From positions 1 to 38,322 of IMG/VR virus record IMGVR_UViG_3300030202_000690: a DNA stretch of 38,322 nt; one strand, 5' to 3'. The notes beneath the pieces are model-generated. The model was not told where the DNA came from. It was given only the letters and a program-made list of their open reading frames with translations, and ran no database searches. The position numbers were made by a program, and so were the translations under genes. Shown here piece by piece: positions 13,168 to 21,900 of this stretch (its first letter is position 1; each line of letters starts with the position of its first letter). The DNA comes from a virus.

Positions 13168-13631
13168 ATAATAATGCTTTCTTCGATTTCTAGTGACTCA
13201 GGTACTAATTGACAATAGCAATTTTCCCTACAAAGACTCCACCCAGATCCTGGCAAACCCCTTGTTACCCAATTATCCCAACTATCAACTTCACCACTTA
13301 TACTAACACAGTCACTACAGGGATTCTTAGATACAGTAATCCACCTTAAGCCTTCCCCCATTTCTCCAGCTCTGCGGAATGCTTGGTTAATTCCTCCCAC
13401 AACTCCTCTTTTGATTGAGTTTCGTAATTCTCCGAAAATTCTGCCATTGGAGTTAAAGTCTTGCTCAAGTACCCTAATAATTGATTGTTCATCAAGACCA
13501 CTTCGCCTAAGTCTTTCAATTTGTTGTCTAAATCTTTGATTGAATATTCTTGTGTCGTAAGACATTCCAGAAGTAATCTCAGCAAGTAATCTTCTATCTT
13601 TTCCATCTAACTCATTTCCTTTCTTTGCCAT
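13164..13631 (-). CDS. Head morphogenesis protein (Mu gpF-like minor capsid)
   Basis: A 155-aa protein whose C-terminal half carries the gpF/SPP1 gp7-type signature NPCSDCVSISGEV...GLPGSGWSLCRENCYCQLVP, a Cys cluster with conserved G-x-P-G. These minor head proteins associate with the portal during assembly. It is shorter than most family members, retaining mainly the C-terminal domain. It lies downstream of the portal, as in other phages. Confidence 0.75.
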   Translation of the reverse strand: MAKKGNELDGKDRRLLAEITSGMSYDTRIFNQRFRQQIERLRRSGLDEQSIIRVLEQDFNSNGRIFGELRNSIKRGVVGGINQAFRRAGEMGEGLRWITVSKNPCSDCVSISGEVDSWDNWVTRGLPGSGWSLCRENCYCQLVPESLEIEESIII

Positions 13632-13665
13632 AATGTACTCCTAGTCTTTTATTTAATACAATAAA

Positions 13666-14088
13666 TTATTTTTTAAGTGCTTTATTTACTTGTTTAATAA
13701 ATTCTTTTTGAATTTCTTTTTTATCTTTAATTGTAGCAGATATAAAAGGTCTAGGCTTAACATCTTTATTTGGAATCATAGAGTTTTTGCCTGTAGTAAA
13801 CCCTTCATTGTGTAATAACCCATATTCGAGCATTTCTAAGTTATCTTCTACTTGCTTGATGCTGTTATATAAACTACCAGTAGCTTTTAGTGCAGGTCTT
13901 TCAGGCTGTCCTCTTTGTTTTCTAATCTTAACAGTAACATCATTTAACTTGGGCAATCCTCTGTCTATCTTACTTTTTGAACCCTTTTCAGTTTTTTTAG
14001 CATAATTAGATGCAGTATCTTTAATAATTTGCTCTATATTACTAGAAAGTTTTTTAAAACTAAAATTACTCGTTATCTTTAATTCCAC
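13666..14088 (-). CDS. Virion morphogenesis / tail completion-like protein
   Basis: A 140-aa protein with the pattern LKATGSLYNSIK, YGLLHNEG, then KPRPFISATIKDKKEI near the C-terminus, typical of the phage virion morphogenesis (gpS/gpG) and HK97 gp10-like group that complete the tail end or head-tail joint. A Lys-rich N-terminal helix precedes the domain. It overlaps the preceding 75-aa gene by 23 nt. Confidence 0.65.
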   Translation of the reverse strand: MELKITSNFSFKKLSSNIEQIIKDTASNYAKKTEKGSKSKIDRGLPKLNDVTVKIRKQRGQPERPALKATGSLYNSIKQVEDNLEMLEYGLLHNEGFTTGKNSMIPNKDVKPRPFISATIKDKKEIQKEFIKQVNKALKK

Positions 14089-14293
14089 CCCAAAACTCCT
14101 CTCCTAATTTTTTTGCCTCTAGATATTTATTAAGATTTTCAAATACACCTCTTTGAACTTGCTGTTCTGCCCATCCAATAGGGTTTTTCATTACATCCTC
14201 AAGAGTACCTGTAAAATTAATCTCCAGATTGTTTATCTTGTCCAGCTTCGTTACGGAATTGCGTAAAGATTGGGTTAGGGCTTTCTTTTTCAT
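14066..14293 (-). CDS. 75-aa protein between portal and morphogenesis genes
   Basis: Starts MKKKALTQSLRNSVTKLDK with AGGAAAG 3 nt before the ATG; an upstream in-frame start lacks a site. It overlaps the portal 3' end by 77 nt. Pattern NPIGWAEQQVQRGV resembles short linkers found before phage morphogenesis genes; no confident family. Confidence 0.5.
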   Translation of the reverse strand: MKKKALTQSLRNSVTKLDKINNLEINFTGTLEDVMKNPIGWAEQQVQRGVFENLNKYLEAKKLGEEFWGGIKDNE

Positions 14294-15533
14294 TAACTTT
14301 CCTATTATCATCTATAATTTTTTGTGCCTGAGCAATGCTTAAATCTTTATTATCACGAACCATTATCTTTGCTCTAGTAGATAGGTTGTTTTCAATATCA
14401 AAATTATCTTTCAATATTTGGTCTTGAACTGTCTTTGGGTATTCAACCTCTTCAAAGTCTACTCCAAAATCATCTGGCAATTCTATCCCATTATACCCAG
14501 CAATTACTCTTTCTACATCATAAAATTGCTTTTCATACATTCTCCAAAGAGCAATATCATCATAATAATCTTCTTTTCTTTCCATATCTTTAATCATAAG
14601 TGAAATACCACTTGGTACTTCCCCACCTGATTCAGCCCATGTAATCCATAAGTGATTATTAGTAGCAACTAATTCCATTTGAAATTTAATATTGTTAATT
14701 GCCTCATCAATATTACCTTGAGGACTAGTGATATTATAAGCACCATCTTCCCCCATATCTAAAATAGTGTTAGAACCTGCTCTTAACATACTTTGGTCTG
14801 CTCTTAATCCAGTAACCCACGGCTGTCCAAACATATTAAACCTCATACCTAAATTCATTTCAGTTAAGGCAATATTAACTTGCTCATTGCAGTTTACAAT
14901 ATCAGATGCTCCCTCTACAAAAAATGAATCTATCTGATCTTCTCTATGAGTAAATACAAAAGGTAACATTCCATATGGATTAGGAACTTCAGATAGCATT
15001 TCACCATTTTCATTCATTACTCCATATTTTTCATTATCCCAATACTCCCATTGTAAATTGTCAGCATTAGATAAATCAGAAGTGCTATTTAATAATGGGT
15101 AAACAATAGCATTGGGTTCAAATGGATTTTCATCAAAATATGCTTCAAAATAATATATAGGTCTATAATCAAAATAATCATCTCTCCAATAAACTCTATT
15201 AGCTATAGTTCCTAAAAGACGAGTCATTCTTTCAGAGTGTTTCATACGCACATCTTTTGTGGGAATTAACTCTTCATATCTTTTAGTATTTTTACCAGCA
15301 TTTCTTTTAGCACCTAAACTATATATTCTACTAATTTTATTAATAAATTTTCTAGTAAAATTGGTTAAACTAGGTGGTATTTCCCCAAAAGCATCTCCTG
15401 TAAAGTAATTATTTATATATTGGTCTGTAGAAACACCAGAATAATAATCTAAATGTTTTCTAATTTCATTTCTCCTAGCATGTGACATCATTAGTTTAGT
15501 TTCCAATAATTTATCTTTTAGTATCTTCTCCAT
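14217..15533 (-). CDS. Portal protein
   Basis: A 438-aa protein with portal-like features: an N-terminal helical region (HLDYYSGVSTDQYINNYF), a beta-rich wing (residues about 130-195, EYWDNEKYGVMNENGE), the NPYGMLPFVFTH turn, and the long stem/clip helices after residue 200 (SDIVNCNEQVNIALTEMN). It forms the dodecameric ring through which DNA is packaged. Encoded directly after the terminase large subunit, ending in a 1-nt overlap with it. It is compact compared with many portals. Confidence 0.85.
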   Translation of the reverse strand: MEKILKDKLLETKLMMSHARRNEIRKHLDYYSGVSTDQYINNYFTGDAFGEIPPSLTNFTRKFINKISRIYSLGAKRNAGKNTKRYEELIPTKDVRMKHSERMTRLLGTIANRVYWRDDYFDYRPIYYFEAYFDENPFEPNAIVYPLLNSTSDLSNADNLQWEYWDNEKYGVMNENGEMLSEVPNPYGMLPFVFTHREDQIDSFFVEGASDIVNCNEQVNIALTEMNLGMRFNMFGQPWVTGLRADQSMLRAGSNTILDMGEDGAYNITSPQGNIDEAINNIKFQMELVATNNHLWITWAESGGEVPSGISLMIKDMERKEDYYDDIALWRMYEKQFYDVERVIAGYNGIELPDDFGVDFEEVEYPKTVQDQILKDNFDIENNLSTRAKIMVRDNKDLSIAQAQKIIDDNRKVNEKESPNPIFTQFRNEAGQDKQSGD

Positions 15534-16846
15534 TATCTTTGAATCCTCTTCATTTCTTGATTTCTCATTGGAAATCTATTTATTATAAAATATCTAAAAG
15601 CATCGTTCCCATGATCGTGGAAACCATCCTTTAATGGTTCTTCTTTAATAGGTTTTCCATCTTGACTTTCTGGATACCTATACTCTTCAAAATCTTCTAT
15701 CATTTCTTTACACTTTGCATCAACATGTACTCTCCTTACCCCATCGGCATTTTCAAAAAACCCTCTAGTATATGCTACACTAGCTACTAAATTTCTACTC
15801 ATTCTATCTCTTGTGCATAAAATCCGTATTCCACTTCTTCTAAATATTTCAACATCTCCTGCACCACTCTGTCCTTGAACATTACTTCCAGCAGGATCGC
15901 CATAATACGAAAGCACTGGATAACCCTTTGTTTTAATCATTTTAATTAAATCTTCTGTTTTAATATTTTGTTTGTGTAGTATTGTGTCAAATATTCTTAT
16001 TTGCTCTGCCACCCCATCAAACTCTGTTTGAATAAATAAAACAGCAGGTTGCCTGTATCCAAAATCTATTGCACAAAATGTAGGCAAATTAGGATCGTAT
16101 GGAAAATTACCAACATCTAAATCTCTATTAAAATCCCAAACCTTCCCCTCAAATACAGAAAATTCAGCACCAAACTCTTGTCCAAAAAGTTCTTTTGACA
16201 TATTTCTTTTTCTTTCTATAATAGCAGGATCTTCAAGTCCTAATGGAAATTCATGCTGATTAACCCAAGATGGAGAGCTATGACTTTCCCACATTGGATC
16301 ATCCCTACCTAATTTAAACAAATCATATATCCAGTTTCTACCTTCTGGTGTTGTAATAAAAATAACTTTACCTTTCCTACCAGCAACAGTTGGAGATAAA
16401 TACATATCCCAAATTTTTTTATTCATTTTAGCAACCTCATCAATTACAAGCAGGTCAAGACCTTCCCCCACAAGACTTGAAGGATTATCTGCTGACATGC
16501 CTTCTACAGTAGTTCCCCACTTAAAGCGAATAAACATATCTTTTTCTGATGCTTTATCTACATCATCAGGATGCCCTATAACCATTCTTTGCCAAATCTC
16601 CCTAAAGATTAATCTAGCCTTCTTGTAAGACATACCGACAACCCATATTCTTTTATTAGGCTGAGATGCTACATAGGTTGCCTCCATAGCACTAGCCCAA
16701 GTCTTTCCAAATCTTCTACCACATACTACAACTTGAAAACGAGCATCTTGTTTTGCAGGATAGTGTAATGGTAGTTGCCCATTGTGCGGTTTGTATCCTA
16801 AGTAATCAAACCATTTTTTCTTAAAATTGTAATTTTTTTCTTGCAT
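15533..16846 (-). CDS. Terminase large subunit
   Basis: A 437-aa packaging motor ATPase-nuclease. Walker A is GRRFGKT (43-49), Walker B LDLLVIDE (130-137), and a coupling motif FITTP (163-167). The C-terminal RNase H-like nuclease has acidic residues at D261 (AIDFG), D317 (YYGDP) and D415 (HGNDAFRYF). It translocates and cuts phage DNA. The ribosome site before the ATG is weak. It is the first gene of the minus-strand packaging block, divergent from the scaffold and coat operon. Confidence 0.95.
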   Translation of the reverse strand: MQEKNYNFKKKWFDYLGYKPHNGQLPLHYPAKQDARFQVVVCGRRFGKTWASAMEATYVASQPNKRIWVVGMSYKKARLIFREIWQRMVIGHPDDVDKASEKDMFIRFKWGTTVEGMSADNPSSLVGEGLDLLVIDEVAKMNKKIWDMYLSPTVAGRKGKVIFITTPEGRNWIYDLFKLGRDDPMWESHSSPSWVNQHEFPLGLEDPAIIERKRNMSKELFGQEFGAEFSVFEGKVWDFNRDLDVGNFPYDPNLPTFCAIDFGYRQPAVLFIQTEFDGVAEQIRIFDTILHKQNIKTEDLIKMIKTKGYPVLSYYGDPAGSNVQGQSGAGDVEIFRRSGIRILCTRDRMSRNLVASVAYTRGFFENADGVRRVHVDAKCKEMIEDFEEYRYPESQDGKPIKEEPLKDGFHDHGNDAFRYFIINRFPMRNQEMKRIQR

Positions 16847-16930
16847 TAGATTGATGTACTAATTTATATTGTACCATATATTAATGCAAGGATAATTCTT
16901 GCTATTTCATAACTCACTGAAGAGGTTAAA
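16847..16930. promoter_or_regulatory. Divergent intergenic region between terminase and scaffold
   Basis: A short gap between divergently read structural operons. It contains GCAAG-GATAATT-CTTGC (16886-16902), an operator-like inverted repeat, and a TGTAC...GTACC inverted pair just left of it. No textbook -35/-10 pair is evident, so late promoters here may need a phage factor. Confidence 0.45.
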
Positions 16931-17434
16931 ATGTCAGAAGAAACGACCATCGAGCCAGATGTAAAACAGGAATCCGACACACAAGTCGAAAATAATGTAC
17001 CGATTTCAAGATTAAATGAAGTTATTTCAGAAAGAAATCAACTTAGAGATAGTCTTGAGTCTTTTAAAACTAAAGAGGAAGAAGAGCGTAGAGCAAAACT
17101 TCGTGAAGAAGAAAAATGGCAAGAACTAAATACTGATCTTGCTAGTGAAATTGAATCCTATAAGCCTTATAAGGAAAGATGGGAAGCGATGGATGCAAGA
17201 CTTCGTGAAGGTGCTTTAGCACAACTTCCTGAAAGTAAACGAGAAAAATTTGTCAATGTTGAAACCGAGGTTCTTTTAAGCATTATTGAAGAGTTCGCTG
17301 AAGAAGAAAGAGTGAACCCACCTGATAATAAAGGCACAATCCCTGTTAAAGCAGGAACTGATTGGGTTGATATGCCAGATGATGAGCGAAGAAGAAACTG
17401 GGGGACAGTATTGCAGTCATACATGAAAAGGTAA
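16931..17434 (+). CDS. Capsid scaffolding protein
   Basis: A 167-aa acidic protein with a long coiled coil (residues 28-90, RLNEVISERNQLRDSLESF onward) and a short basic C-terminus (RRRNWGTVLQSYMKR) of the kind that contacts coat protein. Position directly before the coat gene and composition are those of scaffolds. GAAGAGG lies before the ATG. Confidence 0.8.
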   Translation: MSEETTIEPDVKQESDTQVENNVPISRLNEVISERNQLRDSLESFKTKEEEERRAKLREEEKWQELNTDLASEIESYKPYKERWEAMDARLREGALAQLPESKREKFVNVETEVLLSIIEEFAEEERVNPPDNKGTIPVKAGTDWVDMPDDERRRNWGTVLQSYMKR

Positions 17435-17439
17435 TTTAA

Positions 17440-18336
17440 ATGGCTAAACATTATCAAGGTAGTCCTGTTACTACCACAACAGACCAGCATTTCATTCCAG
17501 AAATTTGGGCTGATGGAATTTATAAATATTTTGAACGCAAAACTGTATTTCGTGGATTAGTTGATGACTATTCTGCACTTGTAGGCAGTAAAGGGTATGG
17601 AGATGCAATTAACATCCCTGAGATGAGCTTAATTAGTGCTAGTGATAAATCTGCTGGTAGTGATGTATCTTATGATGCAACTGCAACCACAACAACTCAG
17701 TTAGCAATTAATAAACACAAATATGTTGCAAAATTATTTGAAGATGTGGCACTCATTCAGTCAGAGGCTGATTTAGTAGCTAAGTATTCAAGAATGATGG
17801 GTGAAGCTCTTGCTCGTCAAGTTGATGCTGATATTTGGGCTGAGTTAGATGGTTTAAATCAATCTCAAGCTCTATCTGCTGATGATACATTAACTGCAAC
17901 TGTTTTTGAATCTGCTCTTGCTCTTTTAGGTGAGAACGATATACCTTACATGGATGGTGAATGTGCAATGGTTGTTAATCCAACACTATTTGCTGATATA
18001 CTTAACCCATCTGCTGGTATCGCTCAGTACTTTATCAGAAATGATGCTGTAGGCGAAGGTAATCGTGGACTAAGGTCTGGTATGGTTGGATCTCTTTATG
18101 GTATTGATGTTTATATGTCTAATACTATAAGCACAGCTGGTACTTCATCTACAATCCCAGGTGCTATTTTTCACAAATCTGCGTGTGCTTTTGCATCTCA
18201 GCAGGAGGTGAGAGTACAGAGTGAATATTCTGTTGATGCACTTGGTACTAAAGTGGTTAGTGACTTATTGTATGGTGTCAAGATAATTGATGATTCAGAC
18301 AATAAAAGAGGTGTTAAGTTTACTAATGTAGACTAA
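17440..18336 (+). CDS. Major capsid protein (HK97-fold)
   Basis: A 298-aa protein starting MAKHYQGSPVTTTTDQHFIPEIWADGI, containing the FxxL..DY spine, an E-loop like region (VGSKGYGDAINIPEM), long helix with EALARQVDADIWAEL, and the C-terminal beta-rich A-domain (AIFHKSACAFASQQEVRVQ). This matches HK97-type coat proteins of marine siphoviruses. Follows the scaffold by 5 nt. No delta-domain protease is encoded. Confidence 0.9.
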   Translation: MAKHYQGSPVTTTTDQHFIPEIWADGIYKYFERKTVFRGLVDDYSALVGSKGYGDAINIPEMSLISASDKSAGSDVSYDATATTTTQLAINKHKYVAKLFEDVALIQSEADLVAKYSRMMGEALARQVDADIWAELDGLNQSQALSADDTLTATVFESALALLGENDIPYMDGECAMVVNPTLFADILNPSAGIAQYFIRNDAVGEGNRGLRSGMVGSLYGIDVYMSNTISTAGTSSTIPGAIFHKSACAFASQQEVRVQSEYSVDALGTKVVSDLLYGVKIIDDSDNKRGVKFTNVD

Positions 18337-18352
18337 TACTTAGTTAATACAT

Positions 18353-18376
18353 TGGGGGTGGTGACGACTGCCCCCA
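18353..18376 (+). terminator. G+C-rich hairpin after capsid gene
   Basis: TGGGGG, 12-nt loop, CCCCCA: a 6-bp stem unusually G+C-rich for this genome, 17 nt after the coat stop. No T-run follows, so it is more likely an mRNA 3'-end stabiliser or partial attenuator that keeps coat mRNA abundant than a full terminator. Confidence 0.5.
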
Positions 18377-18392
18377 TACACTAGGAGATAAT

Positions 18393-18575
18393 ATGCAATA
18401 TTGGAAAAAACCAAACAATGGGCTAGTTCAAAGAGTAGAAGATTCAGAGTTAGAAAAACACCCTGAAAAACTAGAGCATCTAAAAGAAAATGGTTGGGAA
18501 AGAGTCATGGGAGAAGATGATTACTCCCCTTTTAAAAAACCTAAAATCTTTAAAAAATCTAAAAAGAAAAAATAA
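18393..18575 (+). CDS. 60-aa protein with Lys-rich tail
   Basis: Starts MQYWKKPNNGLVQRVEDSELEKHPEKLEHLKENGWERV, a small motif common after phage coat genes, and ends in a strongly basic KKPKIFKKSKKKK tail. Possibly a minor head protein touching packaged DNA. AGGAGATAAT lies before the ATG. Confidence 0.6.
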   Translation: MQYWKKPNNGLVQRVEDSELEKHPEKLEHLKENGWERVMGEDDYSPFKKPKIFKKSKKKK

Positions 18576-18628
18576 TTAAGACACACAGTCTCATTCACGC
18601 TGTTGTCATAGCTTAGAGAGGAAGAAAA

Positions 18629-18973
18629 ATGGCAGATATTCACACATATTCGGTGCAAGAAGCACTAAACACTACAGTTGGGGGAGAATGGACAGTAGCA
18701 TCCGCAGGGACTGCTGGTAGTTCAGCCAATGTAAATAACACATCACATCAATTATTAAAAGGGGCAACTGGCACTTTTGGAGTATATAGTGCAGTTGAAA
18801 TTTATTTTAATTTTAGTGCATCTCAAACAGATGTAAACGCATCTAACGATATGATCATACCAAAAAATACATTAATGTTTTTAACAATTCCTAGAGGATT
18901 AGGAACTACTATATATTTTAACTATAACTCTACCTCAACAACAACTGGTGCAGTTAGAATGGTGGAAGTATAA
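18629..18973 (+). CDS. 114-aa beta-rich structural protein
   Basis: Thr/Ser/Asn-rich all-beta protein starting MADIHTYSVQEALNTTVGG; its place between coat and fibre suggests a head decoration or structural accessory protein. AGAGAGGAAG lies before the ATG and its stop overlaps the fibre start (TAATG). Confidence 0.55.
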   Translation: MADIHTYSVQEALNTTVGGEWTVASAGTAGSSANVNNTSHQLLKGATGTFGVYSAVEIYFNFSASQTDVNASNDMIIPKNTLMFLTIPRGLGTTIYFNYNSTSTTTGAVRMVEV

Positions 18974-21900
18974 TGTACGGAGGAATGGGGAGTGCCGTAA
19001 CTCCTGATTTAAGTAAAGGCGGTGAGATAGATGGCGACCTAACTATTACTGGGGATTTTAAAGTTGAGGGTGGTGGTAGTTTTGCTTATGATGAGATACT
19101 ACAAGGCAAATTATTAATAGAACAATCAGCGGATGACCACGGTATAAGATTATCAGGCTATGATAACATGGCTAATCGTGATGCTGATATTTACTTAGAC
19201 CAGTATGGACAATTAAATATAAAAAACAATGTTCAGAGCGATGGTTTAGCTAATGCTCATATAAACTTCCTAACAAATCAAGGTGGTGCTGTTTATATGT
19301 ACCCACAATTAAGGGTTAGTAGTCATGGTATAATTGCTCAAGGTGCGATTGATTTAAATATTGGTGGTACTTATGATTCAGATATAAAATTACTTAATTC
19401 AAGTGGAAACGCAGTTGTCACAGTAGATGCTGGTACTTCTACAACTTTATTTAGTGGCGATGTAACTATTGAATCATCAGGCGGTTCTTTTGTTGTTAAG
19501 AATACTGGAACTGGTACTGATGCTGATGCAGATATAACTTTAATAGCTGGTGCTGGTGGAGTAAACGCTGATTTTTGGAAAATAAAAAGTGACCATTCTG
19601 ATAATAAATTATATTTTATAAATGGTAACGACACTAGAGGAACATTTACTTCAAGTGGAACTTTTACTGTTACTGAAAAATTAAAAGTTGATGCTGTAAG
19701 TGGAAGTCATGGAATATTAGGATTAGAATCAGGAAGTGGTAATGAATGGTTAATAGTATCTAGTGTTGCCTCTAATAATTTAGACTTTTATAATGGAACT
19801 CCTGGCACAGTTATGACCATAACTAAAGATACTGCTCGTGTCGGTATCGGCACAATCTCTCCTGCTTATAAATTAGACATTGTTCAAAGTGGAGATTACC
19901 AATTTAGAGTAGGTTCATCAGATAATAAATATGTATCTATTGAAGATGATGTAATGCGATTTAAAGGAATGACTGGCAATGGAATGAGGATTTTGACGAT
20001 AGATTCCAGCGATATAAACTTTGGTACAAATACCACTCTTAATAGATTAGTTATTAAAGCAGATGGCAAAATTGGCATAGGTACATCCTCTCCTGATAGC
20101 TTACTTGAAATAGAATCTTCAGGAAGTACTGGTCATACTTTAGCAATGAAAAACACTAGTACAAATGCAAATGTTAATATAAAATTAGATTTTTTAGGCA
20201 ATGATGGAGTTAATAATAATAGTAAAGGTCATCTTCTATGGAGTAACACTACTAATCAACTACATTTAAATTCTGCTAATAATGGCTTAAGATTTCAAGT
20301 TGCTGAAACCACAAAATTTTTACTTGATGCTGACTCTCGCATGAGTCTATCTAATACTGATGCTGGTACAGATAATACAACCTATGGTAAAAGAGCTGGA
20401 AAAAGCATTCAAAGTGGTGGTAATTACAATGCTTTTGTAGGCAGATATGCAGGTGAAGCAGTAACAACTGGAGATGCCAATACTGTCTTAGGAACAAATG
20501 CTCATTATGCTAATGTAACTGGCAGTAATAATACTGCAATAGGTTATATATCTCAATTTGGAGCTAGTAGCCAATCATTTTCTAATAACACATCAGTAGG
20601 AGCAGAATCATTAAGAAATGTCACTACTGGTAATGAAAATACAGGATTAGGTGCTTATGCATTAACTAGTAATACAAGTGCTGGTGGTAATACTGCTGTA
20701 GGAATTTATGCTAGTAGGCAAAATCAAACTGGTACTGGTAATACTGCTGTAGGTTCTCAAGCATTAATGGGTTCACATGGAAATTCTCATTCAAATAATA
20801 CTGCTGTAGGAAAAGATGCATTAAGAGGAGTAACTACTGGTGGTAATAATACTGCTATGGGATTTGGTGCAGGGGATGCTTTAACTACAGGACATGCTCA
20901 AGTAGCAATAGGGTACAACGCTTTATCCACAGAAGATGCAGGACTTGGTTCTGTTGCAGTTGGATATCAAGCACTACAAAATCAAAATGTTGATGGAGAT
21001 AGTGGAAATGTTGCAGTCGGTTCAAATAGCGGTAATGCTGTTACTACAGGAACAAATAATTCATTATTGGGATTTAGGTCAGGAGCATTAATTACAACTG
21101 GGGTAGATAATACTGCAATAGGCAAAAGTGCTATGTCAAATATGATAGCAGGAGCATATAATATTGCTATCGGATCTAATGCATTGGCTGATTATAAAGG
21201 CGATGATGGTAACAATGCTGGTAGTAAAAATATTGCTATCGGTGTAAGTGCAATGGAAGCATTTCAAGGTGGAACTGGAGATGTTCACGCTAATACAAGA
21301 TTTGATAGAAATATAGCATTAGGGTATAACTCATTTAGAGGAACAGATTTTAACAACGCTGAAGTTGTAGTAACAGATAACATAGCTATTGGAGATGAAG
21401 CTCTAAATTCAACTGGGGCAAATGGTCATGTGGGGACAATAGCGATAGGTTCAAGCGCTCTTACTGCTCTTACAGTTGGAGCAAAAAATACCGCGATTGG
21501 CTATCAGGCTGGAATGGCATTAGGCGATTGTAACAATAATACTATAATCGGTTATCAGGCTTTTAAATCAGCAAATGGTGGTGAGCATAATAATGTAGTC
21601 ATTGGTCAGGGAGCTGGTCTTTCTTGCGATAATGCTAGTGTTGATAATAATGTCATTATCGGAAATGGAGCTGGAACTGGCGGTGCTGGTTCTATGGTAA
21701 ATTGCATATATATTGGAGCTGAAGCTGGTGTTGCTAGTCACCCAAGAAATCAAAATGATAATATTTTTATAGGTAAAGGTGTTGCTAAAGTAGAATGGGG
21801 TGGTCAATGTGATGATAATGTTGGAATTGGCTCAGGAGTAATGTCTACTGGTGCATTAAATGATGCTCATGGCAATGTAGCTCTTGGTTATGAAGCTATG

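Noticed and set aside
13346-13606. 86-aa minus ORF inside the head morphogenesis gene
   Set aside because: Lies wholly in another frame of a gene with a clear family signature; shadow ORF.
16912-16960. Plus-strand CTGAAGAGGTT near the scaffold start followed by GAAAC, like a third hammerhead
   Set aside because: Neither stem II nor stem III can pair here, and GAAAC lies inside the scaffold coding sequence. Core resemblance is by chance.
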